Assembly (NCBI GenBank): GCA_044450785.1
Contig: JBIOJM010000003.1
Coordinates: 1-64,000 of the forward strand
From: JBIOJM01 sp044450785
Lineage (GTDB): Bacteria > Planctomycetota > Planctomycetia > Isosphaerales > Isosphaeraceae
Direction: 5' to 3'
DNA length: 64,000 nucleotides
Positions 26,390 through 33,727 of this stretch are shown piece by piece. The stretch's first letter is position 1. Every line of letters begins with the position of its first letter. Both the position numbers and the translations under genes were made by a program. The notes beneath the pieces were generated by a model. It searched no databases. It was not told where the DNA came from and worked only from the letters and a program-made list of their open reading frames with translations.

Positions 26390-27082
26390 TCACGGCTCGT
26401 CTTTCGCGAACAACTCGCGGAGGGGCAGGACGAAGCCCGGCAAGACGGTGCCGCCGTCGAGCGATTGGTCCTCGGCGAGGAGAACCGACTGATCGACAGC
26501 GGTGTAGAGCCGCACCGTCCGCTTCCTGGGGTTCACCATCCAGACCGACCGCACCCCGGCCTCGAAATACTCTTGGAGCTTGCGGGTCATCTCGGGCTTG
26601 GTGTTGCCCTTGCTGAGCACCTCGACGACGAGGTCGGGGGCCAAATGAGGAATCGGGGTCTTGGGCCGCTTGCGGCCGGGGAGGCGATCCCAGGAAGTGA
26701 ACGAGACGTCGGGGATGCGGACCAGGCCGGAGAAGAGCCGGATGGTGCCGGCTTCGCCCGCGACGATCCCCAGCTTGTGCCGTCGCACGAACGTGCCCAC
26801 CAAGATGATGATCGTGACGGCGATCTCCGACTCCTCGAAACCCATGGGCTTCTCCACCAGGGTCCCCTCGACCAACTCACAGGGTCGGTTTTCCCGATCC
26901 AGGACCTTGATCACATCCTTCTCGGTGGCGGTGCCCGGAGTCGGATGGAGCCGCACCCGGCCGGCCGGGATATTTCCCAGCCGCTTGAGCAGGTCGCCGA
27001 TGGTGACGCCGCCCTCCATCGGAGGGCGGAGCCGGATCGATTGGGACCTGGGCCGGCGTTTCGAGGCGCGGATGGTGGCCAT
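26390..27082 (-). CDS. Uma2-family (DUF820) endonuclease-like protein
   Basis: A 230-residue member of the Uma2/DUF820 family, which has a PD-(D/E)XK restriction-endonuclease-like fold and is much expanded in planctomycetes and cyanobacteria; the biological substrate is generally unknown. Visible motifs: CELVEGTLVEKPMGFEES (the ELVdG start of the fold), RIPDVSFTSWDRLP (PDv.f), PDLVVEVLSKGN (catalytic E-x-V with S/K) and EYFEAGVRSVWMVNP. The frame is open to a GTG at 27121; I prefer the ATG at 27082 because agagg lies upstream. The domain is complete at the stop, but the frame continues with a family-like tail, so the C-terminus appears truncated by a nonsense codon. It stands alone between unrelated genes. 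Confidence 0.85.
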   Translation of the reverse strand: MATIRASKRRPRSQSIRLRPPMEGGVTIGDLLKRLGNIPAGRVRLHPTPGTATEKDVIKVLDRENRPCELVEGTLVEKPMGFEESEIAVTIIILVGTFVRRHKLGIVAGEAGTIRLFSGLVRIPDVSFTSWDRLPGRKRPKTPIPHLAPDLVVEVLSKGNTKPEMTRKLQEYFEAGVRSVWMVNPRKRTVRLYTAVDQSVLLAEDQSLDGGTVLPGFVLPLRELFAKDEP

Positions 27083-27208
27083 CGCGGACGGACCTCTCGT
27101 TTTGATTCGATTCGGTTCCACTCATGGAAGAAACCGTCCTGATTATAGCGCGCTGGTGGCTGATTGTCTCGGCTGCGACGGGCGGGTGCCGAACACAGAA
27201 GCGGCGCG

Positions 27209-29971
27209 TCACGGCTTGGGCGGAACGGCCGCGGGTGGCGACGGCCGTTTTTTCCGCCACTCGTCCGCCTTGTCCTTCTTGCCCCAGGCTTCGTAGAGCT
27301 GGACGATCCGCTCGATGGCCTCGGGCACTCGTTTCTGAAATTGGGGCGGGATCTTGGCTGCGCGGGCCTCGAGGCCCTTGTAACCCTGGACCAGGAGCGG
27401 TTCGGCCTCGGCGTACTTCTTCTGGCCAACCAGGCTGGCGCCGAGCAAGCTTCGGGTATCGAATGTGGACCAGTCGTCAGGAGTCGTCTTGTCGCACATC
27501 GCCAGGGCCTGGCGCAGGAGCGGCTCGGCCTCGGCGGGTTTGACGTGGAGGTAGACTCGGGCGAGGTTGTTCATCGAGGCCAGGGTACCGGGATCGGCGG
27601 TGCCGAGTTTGGCCAGCCGCCGCTTCAGCGTCTCCTGGTCGACGGCTACGGCGTCGGCGAACCGGCGGGCCCCCAGGTAAGCCAGGGCGAGGCTGTCCCG
27701 GGAGAAAAGCGTGCTGGAGTGGTCGGGCCCGAGCTGGGCCTCGCTCCACTTCAGTGCTTCCTCGTGCAAGGGGATGGCGTCGGCGATCCGGCCGGCGTCA
27801 ACGTACGCCAGGGCGAGGTTGCTCATCGAGAGCATCGTGTTGGGGTGGCTGGGCCCGAAATTCTTCCGCAGCCGCTTCAGCGTCTGTTCGAAGAGCGGCA
27901 GTGCCTCGGCGAGCCGGCCGGCGTCTCGATAGGCGTTGGCCAGGTTGTTGAGCGCGGTCAGGGTGTGGATGTGGTCGGGCCCGAGCTGGGCCTCGAGCCG
28001 CTTCAGCGTTTCCTCGTGCAGGGGCAAGGCGTCGGCAAGCCGGCCAGCGTTCACATAGGCATGGGCGAGGTTACCCATCGTGATCAGCGTGAGAGAATGA
28101 TCAGGGCCGAGCTTGGCCTGACACCTTTTTAGCGCGTCCTCGAAGAGGGGGAGAGCATCGGCAAGCCGGCCCGTGTCCAGGTACGCCAGCGCGAGGTTGT
28201 TCACGCTTCCGAGCGTGTCGGGGTGGTCAGGGCCGAGGACCTGCTGCCGCAACGTCAGCGCCTGCTGGTACTGGTGGATTGCCAGGGCCGGCAGGTCCAG
28301 GTAATAGTAGGTCTCCCCCAGCGTATCCCGGATCGACCCTTCCACGGTGGGCTGGCCGGCGAATGATTTTCCGATTCCTCGCTCGGCCGCATCGACCGCG
28401 TCGCGCAGCTTCACGTCCTTCCCCAGGCCCCCTTCCTGGCCCTCTGGTCGCGCGGCCGCCATGACCTTGTTCTGGAAGAAGTCCAGCACGGCCCGCGCCT
28501 CGGACTCCGATTGCTTGGTCTTGGCCGTCTCCTGCTCCGCCCGATCCCGCTCTTTGCGGGTCGCCGCTTCCGCCAACCGAGCCGCGCGTCCGGCCTGGGT
28601 AGCGCGGACGGCCTGCCAGACGCTCGCGATCAGACCCAGCATGAGCGCCACCAGGAACGCCGCCACCCAGGGGTTGCGCCGAAGCCAGCGCGCAAGTTTC
28701 TCGGGTGTCGAGGCGTGCCGCGCCTGAATCGGCCGACCCTCCAGGAACCGGCGCAAGTCCTCAGCCAGGGCCGCCGCCGTTGCGTACCGTCGCGCCGGCT
28801 CGCGCACGACAGCCTTGTGGATGATCGTTTCCAGGTCCCGCGGAACCTTGGGGGCCAGCGTCTTGAGCCGAGGCGGCTCGCCGTGTCGAATTCGCTCGAT
28901 CAGCATGAACCGATCCGTCTCCACAAAGGCCGGCCGCAGAGCCACCAGCTCGTACAATGTCAGGCCCAGGCCATAGAGGTCGGACCGCGCATCGCACTCC
29001 CCCTGGAACCGCTCCGGGGCCATGTAGCGAGTCGTGCCCAGGATGTCGCCGGTCGCGGTCAGGTCATCGGCTTCGGCCGTCTTGGCCAGTCCGAAGTCGG
29101 CCAACCAGACGTTTCCCTGGGTGTCGAGCAGCAGGTTTGACGGCTTGACGTCGCGGTGCAAGACGCCCTGTCGATTGGCATATTCGAGCGCCTCGGCCAC
29201 CTGGAGCCCGATCCGGGCCAGGTTCTGGAAGTACGGCCGGCTCAATTCCGAGTGCGACAGCAAATCGGAGGAACCGCGGAGGACAAACGACGAGTCGGTC
29301 GCCGCGGGGCTCGGGGTAACCTTGGGCGGCGAGAGGATCACGGTTACCCCCGATGCGTCCTGGGTCGCCGTCTCCTGAGACGAGAGGAGAGCAGCCGTCG
29401 CGAGTGTTCCGGTTGCCAGCGACCGGGCCACGTCGGCCGCGTCGACCCTGAGCTTACTTCGAGCCTCGACTCGATGGTTGGGCTCTGGCCGGCCTGAGTC
29501 ATCGACCGGCCCGGAGACGGTGGGTTGCCGCGGGTCGGGCGCAGCCTCACGCTGCCGCCGCAGCTCGGTGAGGACGGCGTCCAGGCCCAGGCCGTCAATG
29601 TATTGCATGACGTAGTAGTGTTGCCCGTCCTGGTGACCGACCCCGAACACGGGCACGATGTTGGTGTGGTGCAGACGAGCCGCCGCCTTGGCCTCGCGCT
29701 CGAACCGCTGGACCTGTTTGTCACGGTGAAGCGCGCTGGTAGGCAGCACTTTGAGCGCGACGCGGCGGCTCAACACTTCCTCCTCGGCCTCATAAACGAC
29801 CCCCATCCCGCCCCGGCCGATCTCTCGGATGATCCGGAAGCCGGCGATCGCTGGAAACGACTGCGCGGTCGGTGCCGGTTGCTCGACCTGCGGCGCGTCG
29901 ATCGTCGATCGATGGGGCTGCGGGTTCAGCCCGTCGTGTTTTGGCGGATCAATCTGCGGTTGGTCGTGCAT
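27209..29971 (-). CDS. Ser/Thr protein kinase with kinesin-light-chain-type TPRs
   Basis: A 920-residue membrane-anchored kinase. N-terminal 40 residues are Pro/Gln-rich. The kinase domain begins near residue 46: IGRGGMGVVYEAE, VALKVLP (Lys74), catalytic Asp274 in HRDVKPSNLLL, ADFGLAK and GTTRYMAPERF. A large insert of about 110 residues, rich in Ser/Thr/Pro, splits the N-lobe region from the catalytic loop. One membrane helix is near 436-456 (FLVALMLGLIASVWQ). The outer part has about six 42-residue TPRs of the kinesin light-chain type (LGPDHPDTL..NNLA.AY...GR..DALPL), a protein-binding solenoid. A TTG at 30010 could start 13 codons earlier; neither start has a strong binding site. No substrate gene is adjacent. 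Confidence 0.9.
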   Translation of the reverse strand: MHDQPQIDPPKHDGLNPQPHRSTIDAPQVEQPAPTAQSFPAIAGFRIIREIGRGGMGVVYEAEEEVLSRRVALKVLPTSALHRDKQVQRFEREAKAAARLHHTNIVPVFGVGHQDGQHYYVMQYIDGLGLDAVLTELRRQREAAPDPRQPTVSGPVDDSGRPEPNHRVEARSKLRVDAADVARSLATGTLATAALLSSQETATQDASGVTVILSPPKVTPSPAATDSSFVLRGSSDLLSHSELSRPYFQNLARIGLQVAEALEYANRQGVLHRDVKPSNLLLDTQGNVWLADFGLAKTAEADDLTATGDILGTTRYMAPERFQGECDARSDLYGLGLTLYELVALRPAFVETDRFMLIERIRHGEPPRLKTLAPKVPRDLETIIHKAVVREPARRYATAAALAEDLRRFLEGRPIQARHASTPEKLARWLRRNPWVAAFLVALMLGLIASVWQAVRATQAGRAARLAEAATRKERDRAEQETAKTKQSESEARAVLDFFQNKVMAAARPEGQEGGLGKDVKLRDAVDAAERGIGKSFAGQPTVEGSIRDTLGETYYYLDLPALAIHQYQQALTLRQQVLGPDHPDTLGSVNNLALAYLDTGRLADALPLFEDALKRCQAKLGPDHSLTLITMGNLAHAYVNAGRLADALPLHEETLKRLEAQLGPDHIHTLTALNNLANAYRDAGRLAEALPLFEQTLKRLRKNFGPSHPNTMLSMSNLALAYVDAGRIADAIPLHEEALKWSEAQLGPDHSSTLFSRDSLALAYLGARRFADAVAVDQETLKRRLAKLGTADPGTLASMNNLARVYLHVKPAEAEPLLRQALAMCDKTTPDDWSTFDTRSLLGASLVGQKKYAEAEPLLVQGYKGLEARAAKIPPQFQKRVPEAIERIVQLYEAWGKKDKADEWRKKRPSPPAAVPPKP

Positions 29972-30466
29972 TGGTTCAGCGGAAATGGGAAAACCAGCCT
30001 TGCTCTTCAAGCTAGTCCGTCAACACAAGACTGATGAAGCGCTTGATCGTTTCCAGGTCAATCCCGGCAGGCCGCAGTGCGGCGTCCTGCCGCCCTCTCC
30101 GCAATCGATCCCCTGGGTCGGCGCTTGAGTCGCGTCCCCACGTTGCCCTATCCTCCGCCATGATCCCTCAAGTGTACCTCAGGCCGCATCCAGGGTGCAA
30201 ATCACCTCCGTCGAAAAGGGGATAAGTCCAATTCTTGTTCAATGGGCTAGAGCGAGCCTGTTTATTGGACTTATCCCCTTTTTCATTTATTGGACTTATC
30301 CCCTTTTTTCGAATCCCCGCGGGCTTGAGTCAAACGGCAGGATCAGCTCGCTCATTCCGCATGCGGCCAGGACTTTTCGCCTGGTTGGAAGGTCCCCTGC
30401 GATGTTATCCTGCTTGTGTGGAAGCAGGAATGTCAGCTCGGAGCCGGGCATCAGGAATTGCGGCCG
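29972..30466. other. Intergenic region between divergent kinase and ACP genes
   Basis: About 500 bases without a gene. It contains the upstream region of the minus-strand kinase and the upstream region of the acyl carrier protein, separated by an inverted and direct repeat cluster (30212-30311). I see no conserved small gene; the open frames here encode repeat sequence. Confidence 0.5.
30212..30311. repeat. Inverted and direct repeat GGGGATAAGTCCAAT
   Basis: The sequence cgaaaaggggataagtcc... at 30212-30232 is matched by its complement at 30264-30283 and again at 30286-30311. The two right-hand copies are direct repeats (tttattggacttatcccc plus T run) two bases apart. Either can pair with the left copy; the outer pairing gives a near-perfect 21-bp stem followed by T residues, so it could terminate transcription in the plus direction or be a small mobile repeat. 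Confidence 0.8.
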
Positions 30467-30766
30467 ATGTCAGTCAGGGAGACGTTACGCACGACGCTCT
30501 TGAGCCTGCTCGAAGAGGAGATGGGCCAGTCGTTCGCGCTGCCGCAGGACGATCAAGACCTGCGCGAGACCCTGGGCCTCGACTCGGTTGATTTGGTCGG
30601 GTTGGTGATGCGGATCGAGCGCGAGTTTCGCGTCCGGCTTTCGCCGGAAGAACTCGCGACGGTGAAGCGAGTCGGTGACCTGCTCGACTTGATGGAGGCG
30701 AAACTGGCGGGGCGCCCGGACGTCCCGTCCAGCCGCCCCCAAGAAGCGAAGCCGGGCGCCGACTGA
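30467..30766 (+). CDS. Acyl carrier protein
   Basis: A 99-residue carrier protein. The helical fold is complete and the phosphopantetheine site is LGLDSVDLVGLVMRIEREF with Ser40 as the attachment residue. The frame opens 17 codons earlier, but the ATG at 30467 begins the normal helix I (VRETLRTTLLSLLEEEMG). The last 20 residues are a Pro/Ser-rich tail absent from the fatty-acid ACP. It is not next to fabF/fabD or plsX, so it is likely a dedicated carrier for the neighbouring alpha-oxoamine synthase and ketosynthases, as dedicated ACPs serve sphingolipid and polyketide synthesis in other bacteria. It is separated from them by a palindromic element and the two minus-strand genes. Confidence 0.93.
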   Translation: MSVRETLRTTLLSLLEEEMGQSFALPQDDQDLRETLGLDSVDLVGLVMRIEREFRVRLSPEELATVKRVGDLLDLMEAKLAGRPDVPSSRPQEAKPGAD

Positions 30767-30770
30767 ACCC

Positions 30771-30875
30771 GTAGGGTGGGTCGAGCCTCGAATTATCGAG
30801 GCGAGGCCCACCGGGAAGGATCAGGCACTCTCGGTGGGCCTCACGTCGCGAGACGCGTCGTGCGACCCACCCTAC
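30771..30875. repeat. 105-bp nested palindromic element
   Basis: Perfect 13-base outer arms (30771-30783 gtagggtgggtcg and 30863-30875 cgacccaccctac) enclose two further hairpins: gcctcg...cgaggc near 30785-30802 and 30803-30813 with 30832-30842. The result is a branched structure four bases after the ACP stop codon. It looks like a non-autonomous mobile palindrome (REP or MITE type) and may also end the ACP transcript. Confidence 0.8.
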
Positions 30876-30912
30876 AAGCCGGCAGAGCGGCACCCCCAGA
30901 GCTGATCCGCCT

Positions 30913-31305
30913 TCAATGGTCCGCCGCTGTGTCGCCCACGGCGACGATCGCCACGCCCGCGGTGATCACCAGGGTCCCGACCCAGCGCGCGGTGCCGACG
31001 TCTTCGCGCAGATAGAACCGCGCCAGGAGCGCGGCCAAGGGGTACGAGGCCGCGGTCAGGGGGAGCGCGAAGCTCAGGTCGGCGCGCCTGAGGGCGAGCA
31101 TGTAAAGTCCCAGATGGCTGAGGAGGAGGACGAGCCCGATCGCGATCCAGCCGTTGCGCACCACGGCAAGCGCCTCGGCCGCCCACCCACCCTCGATGCG
31201 GCCGGCTTGTTTCATCCCTTTCGAGAGCGCCGTCTCTCCGGCGGCCAGCGCCATCACGGCTGCCAACATGATGATGATGATCCGACCGCGCTCGACGGAG
31301 ATCAT
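30913..31305 (-). CDS. Small EamA/SMR-like four-helix membrane protein
   Basis: A 130-residue protein with four predicted membrane helices (IIIIMLAAVMALAAGE, WIAIGLVLLLSHLGLYML, FALPLTAASYPLAALLA, WVGTLVITAGVAIVAVG). The size and LREDVGTARWVGTLVI motif place it in the drug/metabolite transporter superfamily, close to EmrE or ArnE/ArnF half-size members, which work as dimers and can flip lipid-linked sugars. The ATG overlaps the stop of the upstream oxoamine synthase (ATGA at 31302-31305), so the two are translationally coupled. The most economical reading is that it moves the enzyme's product or an intermediate across the inner membrane; the substrate is unknown. Confidence 0.83.
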   Translation of the reverse strand: MISVERGRIIIIMLAAVMALAAGETALSKGMKQAGRIEGGWAAEALAVVRNGWIAIGLVLLLSHLGLYMLALRRADLSFALPLTAASYPLAALLARFYLREDVGTARWVGTLVITAGVAIVAVGDTAADH

Positions 31306-32612
31306 GCTCTGCCCTCGCTTTTCGACAGGTCCCCTGACCGGACGCAATCGCCGCGTGGGGCGGCGACGGTCGACAGATCGTCGCGGCCGGGGAGGGACAT
31401 GGCGTCCGCCAAGGCCCCGAAGGCATCGATCAGGCCGTCGATCGATGCATCGTCGTGATTGGCGTTGCACTGGACGCGGAGCACGCCGGCATGAAACGGG
31501 ACGGCCGGGAAGAGGACCGACTGGACGTAATACCCCCGATCGAAGAGGAATTTGCCGGCGCTCAAGGTCTCGGCCTCGTCACCAATGAGGACGGACACGA
31601 TGGGCGTCGCCCCTCCCATGACGATCAGGCCCAGGTTGCCCAGCCCGCGAGTGAGGCGGCCGATGGAGGCGTCAAGCCGGGCGCGGAGCGTCTGATACTC
31701 GTGCGAGCGGAGAATGTCGATGACTGTCCCGATGGCCTCGAGAAAGCAAGGAACGACGGGGCCGCCGAAGACGTAAGGGCTTGATCGGATCTTGAGCAGC
31801 CGGTGAAATGGCTCGGGGCAACCGATGAAGCCGCCGGCGCAGGAGAACGCCTTCGAGAGCGACCCGACCACGAAGGTGTTGTCGTAACTGCCCAGGGCTT
31901 CGAGAACCGTCCCCTTGCCCTGGTCTCCCAGGACGCCGGTGCCGTGTGCGTCGTCGATGTAGAGAACAGCGTCCCGGGCGCGGGCGACCTGGTTGAGCTC
32001 GGCCATTGGCGGGACCTTGCCGCTCATGCTGTAGACGCCGTCGATGCAGACCAAGGCACAACGGTAAGGTCGCAGGCCCTCGAGCGTTTGCTCGAGCGAC
32101 CGGGGGTCGCTGTGCGCGAAGACCGCCACCTTGGTGCCGTTGGCCCGGGCAATCTTGGCCGCTTCCTGCATCGAGCTGTGCGCCTGCTCGTCGAGCGCGA
32201 TTGCATCCTGGCGGCCGGTAAGGCCCGGTATTGCTCCCAGGTTCACCAGCATCACGGATGGGTGAATCAGGACCGACTCGACGCCGAGCCAGTCGGCAAG
32301 TTTCCGCTCGGCCTCGATGTTGGCTCGCACGCTGAGGAATGCCCTCGACGAGCCGTTGTGCGTGCCCCAGCGCTCGAGCCCGCGGCGGACGGCCTCTTGC
32401 ACCCTCGGGTCGCGATCGAACCCCAGGAAGCTGTCGGAGCCGAAGTTGACGACCCGGCGGCCGAGCACCACGATCTCGCGGCCAAGACCGACCTCGTCGA
32501 TTACCAGGTCCTTCAGGTGCGTTTCGGAATGCTCCGCGCTGAACCGCTCGATGATCCGGACGAGCGTGTTCTGCCGCAGGGCGTCCTCCAGTTTTTCCAT
32601 CGGGGAGGCCAC
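31302..32612 (-). CDS. Alpha-oxoamine synthase (PLP-dependent)
   Basis: A 436-residue fold-type I PLP enzyme of the KBL/BioF/HemA/serine palmitoyltransferase family, which condenses an amino acid with an acyl thioester and releases CO2. Motifs: NFGSDSFLGF, HNGSSRAF, the PLP-ring Asp and neighbouring His in DDAHGTG (residues 220-226), and the Schiff-base Lys254 in GSLSKAFSCAGGFIG. The C-terminal FLFDRGYYVQSVLFPAVP and RVQCNANHDDASID fit the family. I use the GTG at 32612 because aggag lies 6 bases before it; an ATG four codons later has worse spacing. The C-terminal 25 residues are unusual. BioF is possible, but no biotin genes are nearby, while an ACP, ketosynthases, an SDR and an exporter are, which favours a sphingoid-like or amino-ketone product. 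Confidence 0.9.
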   Translation of the reverse strand: MASPMEKLEDALRQNTLVRIIERFSAEHSETHLKDLVIDEVGLGREIVVLGRRVVNFGSDSFLGFDRDPRVQEAVRRGLERWGTHNGSSRAFLSVRANIEAERKLADWLGVESVLIHPSVMLVNLGAIPGLTGRQDAIALDEQAHSSMQEAAKIARANGTKVAVFAHSDPRSLEQTLEGLRPYRCALVCIDGVYSMSGKVPPMAELNQVARARDAVLYIDDAHGTGVLGDQGKGTVLEALGSYDNTFVVGSLSKAFSCAGGFIGCPEPFHRLLKIRSSPYVFGGPVVPCFLEAIGTVIDILRSHEYQTLRARLDASIGRLTRGLGNLGLIVMGGATPIVSVLIGDEAETLSAGKFLFDRGYYVQSVLFPAVPFHAGVLRVQCNANHDDASIDGLIDAFGALADAMSLPGRDDLSTVAAPRGDCVRSGDLSKSEGRA

Positions 32613-32827
32613 GGTCGTCTCCTCTATCTCTTCGGCAATTTGCCCAAACCGCCAAGCAAGAGGGGTGAAAGGGGTAGCCGGACCGGCGGGATGGCGGAAG
32701 TGCTCGAAGAGAGTGCGATTGAAATCGACATGATTCTAAAGATAGACTCTGGGGCCAAGCTAGCTCAATCCAATCGATTCGGAGGACCTGGCCCGGATCC
32801 AGCGGGCCGCGCGGAGGCAGGCGCTGA
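32613..32827. promoter_or_regulatory. Divergent promoter region of the oxoamine synthase and ketosynthase operons
   Basis: The oxoamine synthase/transporter pair reads leftward and the ketosynthase pair rightward from this 215-base gap, so both promoters should lie here. The stretch 32725-32760 is AT-richer than its surroundings (catgattctaaagatagac). I cannot assign exact promoter boxes. Shared control of both arms is plausible but not shown. Confidence 0.4.
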
Positions 32828-33721
32828 ATGATTGCGGTTCGGGATGACCGCGATGTAGACGCCGAACGATTGGCCGAAGGAAGGCCGCGAGACGTGACGG
32901 ATCAGACGAGGGAGCGATTCTCGACGAGTGTCGGGCCCGAGGCCGGGCCGATCATCGCCGGGGAGGTTTTGGGGCATGGCCTGTTCCGCATGTCGCCGGG
33001 CGACGTGCCGGCACTGCGCCGGCGGCCGGGCCCGATCCCTGACGGGTGGGGGGACGTCGCGCCGTCGCTGTTGCGTTACTCGGACGAGCAGACGATCGCA
33101 GGGACGGCCGCGGTCTTCACGGCGATCGAGAGCATGGGTGTGTCGCGGGACGGGTTCGAGGGCTGGGGAGTGGTGGCCGCGTCACGATATCTAGGGCGGG
33201 CGAACCTGGCGCTGGCGCTGCGGAGTTTCGTGGCGGAAGGTGTGTGGGGCACCTCGCCGCACTTGATCCCGCACTTCGCGCTTCATTCTCCGGCGGGCAC
33301 GATCAGCCTGGCGCTGGGGCTGCATGGGCCGAACGTCGGGGTCGGCGGCGGGCTGCACGCCGCCGCCGAGGGGTTCCTGGCTGCGCTGACCTGGGTATCG
33401 GCGGGCGGCATGCCGGGCGTGTGGCTGGTGCTTTCCGGGTGGTCGCCGGAGCTGGTCCCGGACCGGCACGGGAATGGTCCCGCGGCCGGCGAGTGCCAGG
33501 CCTTGGCCATCGCGCTGGTGGCCGGGGGAATCGCGGGGCGGCGCCCTCGGGTCCGGGCAGTCGTCGGGGCTGAGGCACACCACGCGGCTGCTCCGATCGA
33601 CCTGGTGCGGCTGGCCGAGCGGCTGGAGTGCCGGGGAGAGCGGCTTCCGCGGACGATCGCAACCGATCCAATGGGACGATTGCGTATCGAGCTGGTCGAC
33701 AAGGCGAATGGCCTGGGATGA
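32828..33721 (+). CDS. Ketosynthase-like protein lacking the catalytic Cys
   Basis: A 297-residue protein related to beta-ketoacyl synthases but shortened. It has the interface and nucleophile-elbow region of the thiolase fold (GTISLALGLHGPNVGVGGGL near residues 155-175, then HAAAEGFLAALTWV), yet where active enzymes have TACASG it reads GVGGGLHAAA, with no Cys. It also lacks the C-terminal catalytic His motifs. This is the pattern of a chain-length factor or KS-beta subunit, which pairs with an active KS. The stop is only 6 bases before the active ketosynthase gene, which supports a heterodimer. A ggagg site lies about 13 bases upstream of the ATG. It has an unusual polar N-terminus of about 40 residues. 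Confidence 0.8.
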   Translation: MIAVRDDRDVDAERLAEGRPRDVTDQTRERFSTSVGPEAGPIIAGEVLGHGLFRMSPGDVPALRRRPGPIPDGWGDVAPSLLRYSDEQTIAGTAAVFTAIESMGVSRDGFEGWGVVAASRYLGRANLALALRSFVAEGVWGTSPHLIPHFALHSPAGTISLALGLHGPNVGVGGGLHAAAEGFLAALTWVSAGGMPGVWLVLSGWSPELVPDRHGNGPAAGECQALAIALVAGGIAGRRPRVRAVVGAEAHHAAAPIDLVRLAERLECRGERLPRTIATDPMGRLRIELVDKANGLG

Positions 33722-33727
33722 AAAGAA

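Noticed and set aside
26144..27142. 332-residue plus-strand frame opposite the Uma2 gene
   Set aside because: The Uma2 motifs on the minus strand are clear, and this frame has none.
31302..32612. bioF (biotin synthesis) assignment for the PLP enzyme
   Set aside because: Motifs alone allow BioF, but there are no bio genes nearby and the neighbours fit acyl-chain and export functions. Kept as alpha-oxoamine synthase without a symbol.
31803..32831. 342-residue plus-strand frame opposite the oxoamine synthase
   Set aside because: The PLP enzyme motifs on the other strand decide the coding strand.
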